A stretch of 64,000 bases of DNA from Prochilodus magdalenae (GCA_024036415.1 JAMWET010006593.1:617001-681000), one strand, 5' to 3'; positions 21,828 to 33,626 are shown, numbered from the stretch's first letter. Notes: generated by a model from the letters alone, not told the origin. Numbers and translations are program-made.

Positions 21828-22979
21828 TGGGCAAAGATGTGACAAACTCATTAACACACCAGAGGGAGAGGAGGAGTCGAGGACAGGGAGAGGAAGCGAG
21901 GACAGACAAGAAATGAAGCACTGATGAAGAAAAGATGGATTTCGCACCAGTATTTCGGCATATTGTTTAATTTTCTGTTACTATACTGTTCCATTAATAT
22001 GAAAAATATCCTATAAAGCTTCGGTAAACATAAAATAACCACTCAGTAGTAGTTTGAGTATTTTTCAAAGTATTTTTCTTAGTAAAAAAGCAGGTTTTGA
22101 GGAGTAAATGTATAAGTAATAGTATTATTTCCAACAAAGTACTTTTGTCTGCTGTTCCTGACAAAAACTAAATAGCTTTTTATTTATTAATAGATATTTG
22201 TTAGTGCACTATATAGAAAACATTGTCATTTCAATTAAATCTAAAAAGCATTTGATACACTAGAAATAAACATGCTATTAGCAATTATAAGAGTCTGATA
22301 CAGGTTTATTGACCAACTATGTTTATTGGCCAAACAAGCCATTTAGGTCGAGCCATGTTTGTCTCTTTGATATTATCTGCTATATACAAACAATGTACTT
22401 TTTAAGTCTATGTTATAGACTTAACACATATAAAATACATATAGTACACAAGCAATAGACAGACTATATAAGCACAAGTAATATGAAAATTATAATTATA
22501 ATTTCTTTCATTCTGTACCAGTACCTCCCCAGTGCCACAAACAATTGGTCAATTACCATATTCAAATATTTCCTCCATTTCATCATTCAGAGCCTGAAAC
22601 AAGTAGCACTTTCCCTCATTCACTCCTGCAGTCCACTGTAAGTCACTCCAAATCAGCGTTGAGGCTCAGGTGAAGATACAAGTGATCTCTCTGGAGAGGA
22701 GCTGGCGAGAAATAGAGGAGAAGGCTCAATCATAGAGGGATCAGGTTGGGATCAGGTTGCCTGCATGTGTCTTTACGGGATAATTACGAGATTTCTGGGC
22801 AGTGGTCTAACCCATTATGTGGAAGGAATGAAACACTTTTAGTTCTTTTCGGTCCTTACTTTTTTTCCTTCTTAGATTAGATTTGGGAAAACAACATTAT
22901 GCAATTATATTATACTATATACAGTGCTCACAAATTGGGCAGCAGTTCATTTTCCACAGTCACATTGTTCAGATCCACT
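21827..22979. other. No gene seen; AT-rich
   Basis: AT-rich unique sequence, for example 22030-22500. No supported feature. Confidence 0.5.
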
Positions 22980-23600
22980 GAACTCATATGGATTTTTCAT
23001 GGCCATTAGCCGCTGCTGATACTTCTGATATAATAGTTTTGAATGGCTGTGCCGCGCTGGAGCGAGATGGCTATAGCAGAGCTCAGAAGGGGGAAAGGGA
23101 CGTCACTTTTTTTTTATATAGCATAATGCAGCTCTTGTGTCAGGATAAGACAAGGGCCCTTCTGCTACTCCAAATCCTCAGGGCTATCTTTCAAACAGTG
23201 ATAGTTACGGAAATTAGCGGCGCAGAAATCCATAAGCATCACTCGTCGGGGGGCTTATTAAGTGTCTTTGTGAGGTTATGAGGGGCGGGCGAAGCTCCTG
23301 GCCCGGAGAGCTCCCAGGCGCTTCCCTTGCTCTGCCAGCTGTGAAGAGTAACCATCTCTCTCGCGCACTTCCACCCGCGCACACACTCACTCACTCACAC
23401 AAATGCACATGCATTTAGAACTTGCTTGTGTCAGTGCACACTGACAAAGTCATTTATCTGTTGCTCTAATTGAGCGGCACGTTCGTATGTCACGACGCAT
23501 CTCAGATTAGGAGTGCTGATCTAGGATCTGTTCCTGTCAGAGATCGTTGTAATTGAGACTTGAATCTGATCCTGAATCAGCACTAAGCAGCTTCGTGAAT
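22980..23600. promoter_or_regulatory. Candidate conserved regulatory elements
   Basis: Two complex blocks, 22980-23300 and 23450-23600, flank a short CA/TCAC patch (23384-23402). They retain CpG, contain ATTAGC/TTATTA-type cores and GCGGCAC words, and lack repeats. Function inferred only. Confidence 0.27.
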
Positions 23601-24129
23601 AAGTGCCATTGTGCATAAAGGAGTAGTTTTTAATACAGAAAATCTGATTCGCATAATTTGTCTCTTACCACAAAGCTAGTTGAGCAACCAAGACATGTAC
23701 ATTCGGCCATCTACAAAATGGAGAAAAATTGGGTTTTAAGGCACTGCTAGCTTTAGCAACATAGCAATGTACATTATAATAGAAAACAGATAGTAGTACA
23801 TCATACAGATCACATAAGCAAGCACTTAATGCAGTTTTGCCTATACAAGTTTGGATTCCTGATCATCTACATTAGCCTGGTTACATCTGTACCAAACCAA
23901 AGACACCCAGCATGTAGACTGATTGATATTTTATTGAGTCTGTATACAGTTGAGATTTGTAAGCTTGTTTTTCTGAAAGACAAACCTAATCTGTCTTAAC
24001 ATGACCCGCTTCACTCCCCCATTTTTTTTTAAACAGAGCTGTTCATTAGTGCATCTCATTGCAAAATGATTTGTAACGTGGTCCTTCGCTTTATCCCCCC
24101 ACCGCTTCAAAACAGACTCCATTTACAAC
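23601..24129. other. No gene seen
   Basis: AT-leaning unique sequence. Confidence 0.45.
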
Positions 24130-24660
24130 GCAAAGCTTCCCACACCGCCATCATAAATCTCGGCAGACATGGACATTGATTCTGGTAATAATATGTGGCT
24201 GAATGTCGCATGGATGCCTCTGTCGAGATCCATCCATCTATGAAACAGGACACGGCAGTAATAGGAAAGACTGTATGGCCCCAGGGCGAGAGCTGCTGTA
24301 CCAGTCGGCTCATCAGGCCCACTGAACTTTGATGCGTTGCCGGTAAATATAATTCCATTATTTCCTCCCGGCTCAGGAAGCTGCGAGGTGCGCCGGGGCA
24401 CGAGCTGCCACTCCCGAGGGAACGAGCCCCCCGGAGCAGAGCGGGAAAATGATGTTGTTGTTTTCATTCAATGGCTTTTAGGCCAGGTGGGAGTCTTGGA
24501 AGGGTTTGATTATCTTTTTATTTATCTTGAAGCTTTCCATTTTTGTACCTTCCCCTTTGCGGATGCTTTCTTTTATTTACGTTTGTTTCATATCAGCCAA
24601 CGTAATTAAGTGATTTTGAACGCTTGAGGCAATTAGGAGATCAAAAGAGGTGGTTAGTTT
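24130..24660. promoter_or_regulatory. Candidate conserved regulatory element
   Basis: About 530 bp of high-complexity sequence, CpG-rich at 24360-24450, then AT-rich with homeodomain-type cores (ACGTAATTAAGTGATT at 24600-24615, GGCAATTAGG at 24628-24637) and a GATTATC word. Frames on both strands show no family resemblance, so a non-coding role is preferred. Confidence 0.32.
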
Positions 24661-26537
24661 TAGAAATGTCAGAAATTTGAGGACATTTTTTCAGCTGCTT
24701 CATGCTGTGGAATCAAAAAGAGCTTTAAAACTAAGCAAAATTAAAGACCATCATCATTTTACAATACTTACAGTTCTTCTACAAATTGTATATTTGACCG
24801 AGTTTCTTTCTATATTTAAAGTATGAATCAAATTCAACCACTGTTGTTGGTCACCATTTATTTGATCTCATTCTGTCTGCGCTTTGTTTCTCAGTGTTCT
24901 GCTGAAACGAGTGTTCTTTCCTCTGAACTTAAGCACGGGCTTAAACGTTAAATTTATGCGTTAACACACACAAGAAGGCCGAGCCCACTCACCCTTGACT
25001 TGGTGGAGGAAGTTGGGTGCAGATTGGCTGTTTTCCTAACCAACCTAAGTTGCCTGCAGGCACTGACCAGAGATGGACCCTGTGTGTATGTGTGTGTGTA
25101 CAAGCTGGAAGACTTGCACGAAGTAGCCCCTTTTCACTTTTCCCAGATTATTAGATCAAATTTCCTGATGGACATTTAAAAATAAGCCTAATCAAATTGA
25201 CCGGTATAATGAAGCGTGTTCGGTGGACTGAATGCTGTAGGAATGTATGTGTGTGTCTTGTGTGTATGTGTCTCTCGCTATTCATCAAACTATACATTAC
25301 TAAACTGAGATACACTATTAGGCTGGCAATCTGTTCCATATGAAAGAGCTCTTTACTGTCAGTCTGTGACTATCCCGCTGGAGAAACCCACTGTACTAGC
25401 AGAGGTGTTACTAGTAGATGCTTTCTAGATGCTCATCTTTTGTTTCATTCAGAAATTTTTCCCTAAACCTAATCCCATCTCAAGGCACTTCACCAACAAG
25501 TACTGGGAGCATCTAAAATACTTGACCTGTTGAGCTTGCCACACCCTAACAAGATTTTGTCAGGTGCATTTTGATTGGCTTAAATTTACTTAATACATAG
25601 GCACATTTGAGTGTTTTGTAATCAGCTACCTGGTGTGTGCAAAGACGAGTATTCCAGAGAATAGCATCCATGGCGGGATGGGTTAGTGTGTATGTTAACG
25701 AAATCTAATTTTCCTGCCAAACTTGGTGGTTCTTGGTGAACTTAAGCAACAAAAAACACATCAGGCATCTACTGCTTGCAGAAACTGATCTTTACACGCA
25801 TTGTAGCTTTACACTCACTCTAATCTAAACTTTAACCTGAACTAAAAACCCAATCCTAATTCTAAAACTGTTTCACCAGATAGTGTTACCACCAGATGTT
25901 AAGAATTTGATCGTCTGTAAATAAGCTACAGGGCCCTCGCAAAATAAAGCATAAATCGTTTTTACATCTCGTTACATTATGCTCTACACTACCAGCGGAC
26001 CTTTGTGTCAGTCAATGAGCAGAAAGTAGAGAAATTAAAAGCAATAGGCAAGCGTTTAGATCGCAGTGCTGGTCACATTTAGGAGCCTCTTAACAGTTAC
26101 AAGCCATTCCAAGGCAGCTGATAAAAGTGCCAGGCTTTTCATTCATACATGTAGCTTCAGACAGAGAGAGAAATCAGAGGACGAACACTGCTGGGGGATT
26201 TCAAGAAGAAAGCGTATTTCAGTATGCTTAAAAGAGGAAATGTTTGAAGGAGCAGTAGAGGTAGGAGGAGGCCAGCACTTTCCACCACAAACTGGACCCA
26301 TCTCTGCAACTCACTAATGAAAACCAGAGCACCGGCCAAACAATCCTCGCTCTGTTACTGACTGTCACTCAACCCTCTCCTGGGCCTTCTGTCCGTCTGT
26401 CTGAATATGTCTACCCATGTACCTTTCTGTCTGTCTTCCTGTGCTGGTACTGTATGCATAAATACAGTGCAGTTCCCTGCAAAGCACGTTAATACTAACA
26501 ACAACATGTTTTATTAGTAGCATATGCCTTGTGTTTA
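24661..26537. other. No gene seen
   Basis: Unique sequence. A degenerate CTAA-rich patch lies at 25810-25875. A short motif-rich patch at 25960-26130 may be regulatory. No coding frame recognised. Confidence 0.45.
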
Positions 26538-26710
26538 CAGTACCAGTTCAAAGTTTGGACACTATTGGGTTGGGTCGCTGCTATTCCAGATTCTTTAATG
26601 CTGGCCCACTTTGCCTTGATGCAGCGTTCCATACCTGGGATGCTTTTCCAACAGACCCAAAGAAGCTCTGGAAAAATACTGAGGCCTTCAAAAGTACTTC
26701 ATAGCACATT
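26538..26710 (-). mobile_element. Tc1-like element, 3'-end relic (reverse)
   Basis: After a TA at 26536-26537 the sequence CAGTACCAGTTCAAAGTTTGGACAC is a near match to the familiar fish Tc1 terminus (C-A-G-T-A-C-C-A-G-T-C-A-A-A-A-G-T-T-T-G-G). Reading inward on the minus strand, CATCAAGGCAAAGTGGGCC is a decayed version of the transposase end that encodes I-K-A-K-G-G. TGGGATGCTTTTCCAACAG at about 26638-26656 recalls an upstream part of the same gene, so a large piece between is deleted. Inactive. This family differs from the four-copy family found elsewhere in the window. Confidence 0.62.
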
Positions 26711-26830
26711 CGTAAGTAACTTAACATAGATAAAGTATTTAACAACATAAAAGTAGCTCTCAGTTTATATTTGTATAATTATTATGTAAGGGGTTTCAAT
26801 TTAGAAGACCTCTCACTCATTTACTCATCT

Positions 26831-26940
26831 TATAAACCCCTTCATCCTTCTGGGTGGCGGGGGGTGCTGAAGCCCACCCCTACATTCAATGGACAGAAGG
26901 CAGGAAACACCCCGGACAGGCCGCTAGTCCATCACACTAT
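26831..26940 (+). repeat. Fish interspersed repeat fragment (GGGGGGTGCTG type)
   Basis: The words GGCGGGGGGTGCTG, AGGCAGGAAACACCC, GGACAGGCCGC and TAGTCCATCACA occur in the order known from a very common fish interspersed repeat. It is diverged and lacks a coding frame. It sits between two Tc1-like termini. Confidence 0.6.
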
Positions 26941-27014
26941 GATTAAAATATAAAAATAGCTGTAAAAATAAATTACTGCAGCCAAACAGGTCTATGCAGC
27001 TGCCAAATAAATTG

Positions 27015-27165
27015 TTACCGAAAGTTTGGGACACATTAGTGGTCGCTGTACAAATTCATGTGTCATTTTAGAGTGTTTTAGAGGGTGCTTTATTTCAGCC
27101 GGTAGATGAAAATGGTCTTAAGGTTATAAGGCGTCCAAACTTCTGTATGTCTTTTTGACTGCACA
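27015..27165. mobile_element. Possible short element with Tc1-like inverted ends
   Basis: GAAAGTTTGGGACAC at 27019-27033 and GCGTCCAAACTTC at 27131-27143 are imperfect inverted repeats about 100 bp apart. A further TTTTTGACTGCACAG stands at 27152-27166. They look like Tc1-type ends rearranged by nested insertion or deletion. Alternatively the outer end pairs with the relic at 26538. Confidence 0.35.
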
Positions 27166-27219
27166 GCGTGTCTGTGTACCATGTGCAGGTATTTATAGCA
27201 TGATGCCCAACAGCTTTTT

Positions 27220-27436
27220 CCAAATGTACTTTTTTGCCAATGGCAGTGGTGTAACGATGGCTCGGACAGTGAATTGCAGCAGGAGCGGTGCAGCCTGGCT
27301 GTTTTTATTTTTCATTACTAATGGCCTCATTAGCCTACGGCCAGCCAAAACATCATGCTTCATTCCTTTATTTGCTCTGCCTAAACTTATTGCTGTGCAG
27401 AAGCTGAATCGCCTTTTTTCTCTTTTTCCTTTATTC

Positions 27437-27440
<4 letters not shown>
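27220..27440. promoter_or_regulatory. Candidate conserved regulatory element
   Basis: Complex sequence with CATTACTAATGGCCTCATTAGCC (cores at about 27314-27334) next to a CT microsatellite. Inference only. Confidence 0.27.
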
Positions 27441-27471
<31 letters not shown>

Positions 27472-27491
27472 TCTTCTTCTTCTTCTTCTCT
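27441..27491 (-). repeat. (CT)n(CTT)n microsatellite
   Basis: Dinucleotide CT run passing into trinucleotide CTT units. Confidence 0.97.
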
Positions 27492-27559
27492 CGCTTAAAT
27501 TTCTTCATTCTCATTCGAACTTCCCTCTCCCTCTCTCCTCCCCTCCCTCTTCTTCTCCC

Positions 27560-27770
27560 AACCAGCGGCCGAAAAAAGTGCTGATCGCAGCCAAAAAGCG
27601 GCACAGTCTGGGGGTAAGGGGAGCTGTGAATGGTGCGAAATGTATTAAGTGCCAGTAATAATTGGAAGCGAGCCTAGAGAATCCAAATATAATCTTACAG
27701 CGGGAACACTTGTAATGCGTTCAGTCTGGACGCTGCCCCGAGTGCTGACAGCGGCCGCAGTTGGAGCCAT
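27560..27770. promoter_or_regulatory. Candidate conserved regulatory element
   Basis: A 210-bp complex, CpG-rich island wedged between two CT microsatellites. It contains CAGTAATAATTGG (27652-27664) and CAGCGGCCGCAG (27749-27760). The latter word also occurs in the candidate element at 21717. Non-coding role inferred. Confidence 0.33.
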
Positions 27771-27771
27771 T

Positions 27772-27774
27772 CCC

Positions 27775-27806
<32 letters not shown>

Positions 27807-27868
27807 CCTCTCTCTTTCCTCTCTCAGTCTCTCTCTCTTTATCTTTCTCTCTGTCTCTATCCCTCTCT
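27772..27868 (-). repeat. (CT)n-rich microsatellite
   Basis: CTCTCT with TTT, CCC and TGT interruptions. Confidence 0.94.
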
Positions 27869-28520
27869 TACTCACGTTCGCTCATCCATGTGGCCAAAAA
27901 AAGAGGTACTGATACAAAAACAGTGTCTGTATCATTATGAATATCGCTGTGTTGCCCTGTCTGCGCTGCCAAAGAAAACAAGCTGCTCTGTTTTTTCTGG
28001 CATGTTTAGCAAATCTTCCCCCCTTCACATTGTTACCCCCTCCCAATGCACATACTAGTGTTTCTGAGTCAGACGTTCGGAGGGCCCCAGCATCTCGGTT
28101 TGTTTAGTCGTGCCTGGCCAAAGAGCTAAGAGCCTATTAACAGATCGCTAAAACCACAAAACAATCTAAAAGAATCATAAATTTACATGGTGTGAAATTT
28201 GCTTTAACCCCTTGAACTCCAAGTGCATTACCCACTTATTAATCTGAAGTCTTCTCTTGATTATTATGAATGAACTACTATAAATTATTGCATTTTATTT
28301 ACTATACAGGCCAAAGGCCTCCCAAAGTGGGGATCTGTATACCCAACATTTTAGATATTTTCACCTGGGTCAATAGAAAGTAACTTAACCCCACCCACTT
28401 GCCCTGTGTGTTCAGTATGTAACTGTTGTGCATGATTATTTTACTTTTAGTACTGTATTCATAATTTGTTATTTTCTCTGATAAATGTAGTAGAATGGTA
28501 CAAAAACTTAACCATATTTG
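27869..28520. other. No gene seen
   Basis: A C-rich and complex patch at 28015-28150 is possibly regulatory; then AT-rich sequence. Confidence 0.45.
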
Positions 28521-28700
28521 TTTGGGTAACACTCTACATTAAGTGTACATTATCTAACATGAAGTAATACATTAGTTAACATGAAGTTACACCTACACAA
28601 CAATAGTTACTTAACTAATGCTAAGCAAACATGTAGCTGTGTATGCTATGTTAAGTATTACTTCATGTTACAGAATGTATTTCTTAATGTGAATTCATGT
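28521..28700 (+). repeat. Fish interspersed repeat (GGTAACACTTTACATTAAG type)
   Basis: TTTGGGTAACACTCTACATT, then several CATTAGTTAACATGAAGT-like words and their partial reverse complements (ACTTCATGTTA), as in a widespread non-coding repeat of fish genomes. Internally it consists of degenerate copies of TTAACATGAAGTTAC in both orientations. Confidence 0.6.
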
Positions 28701-29070
28701 AAGTTAGCATGTGTACAGTATATCCCTATATTTTATACTGTTTTGTTGTATTGCCTCTCAGCCTTCTACAAACACAGTTCAGGATCAGGACATCTGTTTT
28801 TTGAGCAGATTTGGAAGTCAGAGCAGGTTCGATTTGATTTTATTTTCTTGAAACATCCTGAGAGTCATGTGTATGTGTGTGTGTGTATATGTGGGTGAAA
28901 GGGAACTAGGAAAAGTCAAACCTGCAAGGCTCAGTGGCAGGTGCCAGTGTCTGATTCTCCATAAACGCAGAGAGGAAGTGAAGTGGTAGGCCAACACATT
29001 CCAGTGGTATGGCCATGCTGGTTACCCTGCCCAGCCTAGTCTTGGCTAAAATGAGGGAGAGAGATGCAGT
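28701..29070. other. No gene seen; short TG run
   Basis: A (TG)n run of about 20 bp lies at 28868-28887. The rest is unremarkable. Confidence 0.5.
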
Positions 29071-29135
29071 TGCTTGCTCTCCCTCTCTCTCCCTCTCTCT
29101 TTTTCTCTCGCTGTCCCACTCCGCCTCTCCCTCTT
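29071..29135 (-). repeat. (CT)n-rich tract
   Basis: CTCCCTCTCT-type pyrimidine tract. Confidence 0.85.
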
Positions 29136-30692
29136 GCTCTTGCTTCTCTGAGGGCCGCACATCGTATTTTTAGACCGTTTCTGTTTTTAAAGTCTCCGAG
29201 TCATTCTGACGCTGCTAGTGAAAAGTTGAACTTTATTTTTGGCGGGTTCTCATGTTTCCTGCCTCCTGCAGCATGGCAGGGGTTTCCACAGCAGTGGGTG
29301 TGGGGGGGGTTGCCAGGGTGCCCGGACTGCAGGTCACTGGGAGTCACTTGGAGAATGAAAGAAAGGCTAAGTTGTTGTGTTTGGTACTCCCATGGCGATG
29401 TTTGCTTCTCTGAGTTGAAATAAACCAGCAGTGCCAAATATAAGATGTTTTCAAACCCTTACATCCTCACAAACGTGGCCCACACATCATTTCTCACTGC
29501 CATAGCTTATATACTGTATTATTTCCTTTGTAGGTATTGGATTATTTTCTCAGGTAATTAGGTAGTTAAAGAAATCTCAGTCTTTAGATGAGTAACTGAA
29601 CAATAAGCCTTTAGTTCATAGAATGAATCCCTTTAACTGTTGTTCTGGGATCTGGTTTTTATATTTATGGACAGAAAGATAAGGACAGAAATAAGCTGGC
29701 ATGAATGCCTCTACATTTCTGTCAAATCCTGACAGATATGCAATGGTTTTATCTGTTCTATAAGAACAAAATTGAGCTGGTCCATTCAAATCATCATTTG
29801 CTCTGTCCTCACTGAGGCATTAAAGGTTTTCCTGAGGAAGAAAAAAATAACAGTGGAAAATATTTGAACTTCACGATTTCTCTTCACCTTCATATCCCAC
29901 CACAGCGATTCTCTCCCAGACAAAGCATGTGGAATTCCTCTCCACCTAAATCTCTACAAACACCTGTTGCTTTCTCTCACCGGACGAGTGCTGCTTTCTC
30001 AGCTACCCTCTGTTATTTGTCCTCAGAGAGGCCCAGACGCACAGTCGTGCTTGTTGTCTTGTCTTTACCCACCCAAAAGATAACCTGGCGTGGACAAGAT
30101 TCGGATTAGACATGCAGACACTCACACGCAGACGTGCACACGGCGAAGTAGCCCCACGAGAAAATAAATGAAGCCCTCGTCTGTGCATGTTTCGACCCCG
30201 GTGCTATTCCACACTGTATATTTTTCTTTGAATGGAAAAGTGGGGCTGGGTGATTATTTACTTTCAAAACAGGCCTCGACATCATTAATGCAGACTGGAT
30301 GAAAGGCGATAGGACCTCAGACATGTCCTGTTTTCACAGACAGCTTTTTATCTCAACAGGAACGATAGACAGGTCCAGCACCTTAGACCCAGAACGCAGA
30401 AGAAGTCCATTTAAATTCCACTTATGGTTCGCTTCTGCTTCCTGAGTGACACAGACTTGAACATTAATGAACATAGGGATGGTTATGGCAACCAGAGATA
30501 CATTGGAAATCACTTTTATTAATAAGAAACATCTCCAACACAGCAGCTGACTGAGAATATAGTCTTCAAAAAAGCAGTGAGTGTTTATGCTTTAGAAGAT
30601 GCAGTGATCTTAACAAAGACTTTTACTGTTATACTACTCATTAACTTAGGAGTGGAAATGAATGCCATTAGATGTTTATGACTTGCAAAAAT
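29136..30692. other. No gene seen; possible regulatory patch 30100-30330
   Basis: Mostly unique sequence. A short poly-G lies at 29302-29309. 30100-30330 is complex with ACATCATTAATGCAGA (30279-30294) and may be regulatory. Frames at 29864-30109 and 29064-29423 have no recognisable domain. Confidence 0.42.
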
Positions 30693-31330
30693 ATAATATG
30701 GAGGCATGGAGATAAAAAAACCCTCACAGGGTCAGAAAAGTAGATGTAAAGATGGAGGGAAGGAGATAAAAACTCAGAGGGACAAAGACACAGATGTAAA
30801 GAAGCAGGCATGGGGAGAATAATAGAAACACAGGGATGAAGATGATGATATAACGATGGACGGATAAAAACAGTGAGAGAAACATGGAGGGATGGGTTAT
30901 GTGAAAGAAAGACAAAAGGATAAAAAGTGATAGAGATAGAGAAAGAAATGGAGAGCGTGATAAAGGTATAACGAGGAGAAAATGAGGGATGGAGAGTGAT
31001 AGAAATGAAGGTGGAATGATGATGGGTGATAGAAAGACAGTGCGAGTTAGTGAGAGTGATGGAATGAAGAGAATAAGGGATGGATAGAGTGAAAGAAAGA
31101 TGCACAAATAAAGAAGGTGATAGATGGAATGATAGAGGGATGGAAAGTGAGAGAGAAATAGAAAAATGGATAGAGGGATAAGTGGACTGATAGGGAAGAA
31201 TGAGAGCATATTTGGATAAGAGAGTGATAGAAGATGGAGAGTGTAATCGCTGAACGATAACGAGGAATGGAGAGAGAGATAAGAAAAGAGGGATGGAGAG
31301 AGAGATAGAAAGATGGAGGCGGCTGGTTGA
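30693..31330 (+). repeat. Degenerate purine-rich GATA/GATGGAGA array
   Basis: About 640 bp of irregular repeats built from GATGGA, GATAGA, AAAGA and GGGAT words, nearly pyrimidine-poor but with regular T. It is best read as an old, heavily mutated simple-sequence array. It produces a 269-codon minus-strand frame (30724-31533) that is almost entirely Ser/Leu/Phe/Pro/His and is not a gene. Confidence 0.85.
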
Positions 31331-31483
31331 AATGACAGCAACGAGTGGGACAGTGGCTTTAAATGATGTCTCTGGAGACGGGATCGGGCTTCAGGGCCGC
31401 TTTTATCCACCGGACGGAGAACAAGCCTCGGCTTTGAGCACCATAGCAGCAGCAGAAAGGCGAGCTGGACCACACAGATAAAG
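31331..31483. other. Short unique segment
   Basis: Complex, CpG-retaining 150 bp between two low-complexity tracts; no function recognised. Confidence 0.35.
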
Positions 31484-31639
31484 ACCCTCTCTCTCTCTTT
31501 CTGTATCGCTCTTTCTCTCTCTCTCTCTGCCACTCTTTCTTCTCCTGCATCTTAAAGGAATTTCCACCAGGGAACTCCACCTCAGAATAAAGCATCTTGC
31601 GTTTCGCTGAACCAGAGAGGCTTGAAGATGAGATGTGTC

Positions 31640-31691
<52 letters not shown>

Positions 31692-31704
31692 AGAGAGAGA
31701 AAGT
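31484..31704. repeat. CT tract, then (TG)n(GA)n microsatellite
   Basis: A CT-rich tract lies at 31484-31535. A perfect TG run of about 24 units at 31641-31689 passes into (GA)n to 31704. Confidence 0.96.
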
Positions 31705-31960
31705 GAGGGGGGTTAATATGTGTAAGTATTTCTGTGGGTGTGAACATGTATCACTCCATGATACCATCTCAACACACACACACACAGATAAGTTCACTGG
31801 ACAAAAATGTCTGTGCACCTTGTGTGTTTAAGGTGGTAGTAAAAGGTGGCGCTGCACATGGATGATGGGGTTATAAATACCCCCAGGGTGTGGGTGACGG
31901 GATTCATAGATTGAGAAGAGGTGATACAGTGTAGTGAATTCCTCATTCCATGTGTGGAAA

Positions 31961-32282
31961 ATGGGTCTCAAAGCAGATGTAAATGATTGGCTAAAAGGAG
32001 TGATTGTATTTGGGCATGCCAAAGGTCATAGTGTGAAGGAAGTAGCTGAATCTGCAGGTATGGAAGCATACAGTCATATGGGTCTACCAGCAGTGGCACA
32101 AATCCCTGTCCCATCAGAATTGTACCAGGGAAGGTGTCCACCAAATCGGGCCCAGTTGCACAATTCTGTGATGCAACAGTGGCATGACATTGATGTCACC
32201 TACATCCAGAAACTTGTCTAGTCCAAGCCAAATTGAATCACAGCTATTATTCGTGCTCATGGAGGTATTACGTGCTATCAGG
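31961..32282 (+). pseudogene. Tc1-type transposase pseudogene (N-terminus fused to C-terminus)
   Basis: From ATG at 31961 the frame reads a helix-turn-helix-like start (GLKADVNDWLKGVIVFGHAK, then GHSVKEVAESAG), as in the N-terminal DNA-binding region of Tc1/IS630-family transposases. After about 50 residues it jumps to a C-terminal-like part (QQWHDIDVTYIQKLV). Past TAG at 32219 and a further TGA at about 32234, the same frame continues to I-I-R-A-H-G-G-I-T, the usual family end. A full transposase is about 340 residues; here the catalytic DDE core is absent. The protein is thus an internally deleted, stop-containing relic. It may once have moved as a deletion derivative; the terminal repeats were not located with confidence. 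It belongs to another Tc1 branch than the four relics elsewhere. Confidence 0.68.
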
Positions 32283-33384
32283 TACGTTTCAGTCCTATTC
32301 AGATGAGCGTTTATACATATATATTATATTATTTATGTGGTAATTTTTTATTTAGTTTATTTCTTTTCCTACTTAACCTTCATGTTGTTATATTTTTGCC
32401 ATGTTGCCCACTCCTCATACATACAGACACACGCAAATGCCACCCCCACCATTCCCGACCGAGGGCTAACTTGGGGGCTTTGATACACACTACTGTAAAT
32501 GATGTTTTAAGTAGTGACTGATGTAGTGGAAAATTATACCCTGGTCATTTTTTTTCTTCTCTTCTTTTTCTAAGTGCTTCCCCACTTTCTTCCTTTTCTC
32601 ATATCTTTACAAAGTTTTTATATAGTGGAGGTTTGTTGTTTTGTCTTGGGTTATATTGATGATAGACTGTGTGGTTGAGCGGAAGGACTTGGGGTCTGTG
32701 TGGCTCACACAATACACACACACACACACACACACACATGTACACAGCGATGTGATCAAAACAGCATGCTGGAGTAATAAAGAACTCATCACTTGGTGCT
32801 GAAAACATGAGCCACAGAATGGAAATTGTAAACTCGTTGACTCAGTCTGGGTTATATCTCCTCAAGATGGCCATCAATGTCCTTCGGAATTTACATGAGT
32901 TGCACGCATCTTGAACGGTTATGGTTAATGTACTGTTACTGTGTTGTGATTGTATTGTGTATTTAAGTCCCAGCAGTGTAGAGTTGTTATTGTCATTTTG
33001 CAGCACTATTTAAATGCAATAACAGAATTATATGATAAATTTCATAGCTATATTGCATAGAGCTATATTTACATTTGACACACATTCTGTAATAGAATCT
33101 CCAGTTCTCAAGTTTTGATGCTTTTTTAATAGTCCCATTCGGACTAAAAACAGATGCTCATATAGACATAACAGATTTTTTATCAAATTCAAATCCTGAT
33201 AAAATATCTCCTCATTCACTGACAAACACAAACATATCACTGGGCAGTTTAAAATATGTTATGTTAAACTGTGGTATTGTTTTGTTATTGTCAAAGGTAC
33301 CTGTTGTTTCTAAAGGTTAATGGTTTATATGTGCAGGTGTGTGTATGTGCCTTCACTGGTGCATTTAACAGACTGTGTGTGTGG
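32283..33384. other. No gene seen; CA microsatellite at 32711-32738
   Basis: AT-rich unique sequence with a perfect (CA)n of about 14 units at 32711-32738. Confidence 0.6.
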
Positions 33385-33625
33385 GGGGGGTTAGGTTTAC
33401 AACACATTGTGGGAACCAAAACCTGTTCATATGCTCAAGCTGTGCAGGTCTTTTGTCTGTATGGAGACTACACAAAGGTTAGTGTAAGCCTAAAGTTAGG
33501 GTTAGGGTTAAGACCAGTAGTGCTAGTATGTTCTGGTAGTTTTGGTTAAGGTTTGGTTAAGTCTCCACACAGTGAATGGAAATCTCTGTAATGGCCCCAC
33601 CATTCACAGAAACAAACGTTCACAA
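33385..33625 (+). repeat. Fish interspersed repeat ending in TG microsatellite
   Basis: It opens with G-run and ACATTGTGGGAACCAAAA, then has GTTAGGGTTAGGGTTAAG (about 33493-33511) and GGTTAAGTCTCCACACAGTGAATGGAA, and ends with TAATGGCCCCACCATTCACA before a (TG)n run. This order (GGGACCAAA, GTTAGGGTTAGGG, AGTGAATGGAAGTC, TGTCCCCAC, then TG) is a familiar diverged repeat in many teleosts. The TTAGGG units are therefore not evidence of a telomere. Confidence 0.6.
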
Positions 33626-33626
33626 C

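Noticed and set aside
24123..24467. 114-codon minus-strand ORF in a complex block
   Set aside because: No family resemblance and open frames exist on both strands; the block fits a non-coding element better.
30724..31533. 269-codon minus-strand ORF, the longest frame in the window
   Set aside because: It is a reading of a degenerate GATA/GATGGA array; composition is Ser/Leu/Phe/His repeats.
33493..33511. GTTAGGGTTAGGGTTAAG as an interstitial telomere
   Set aside because: Only two to three units, and they form part of a diverged fish interspersed repeat.
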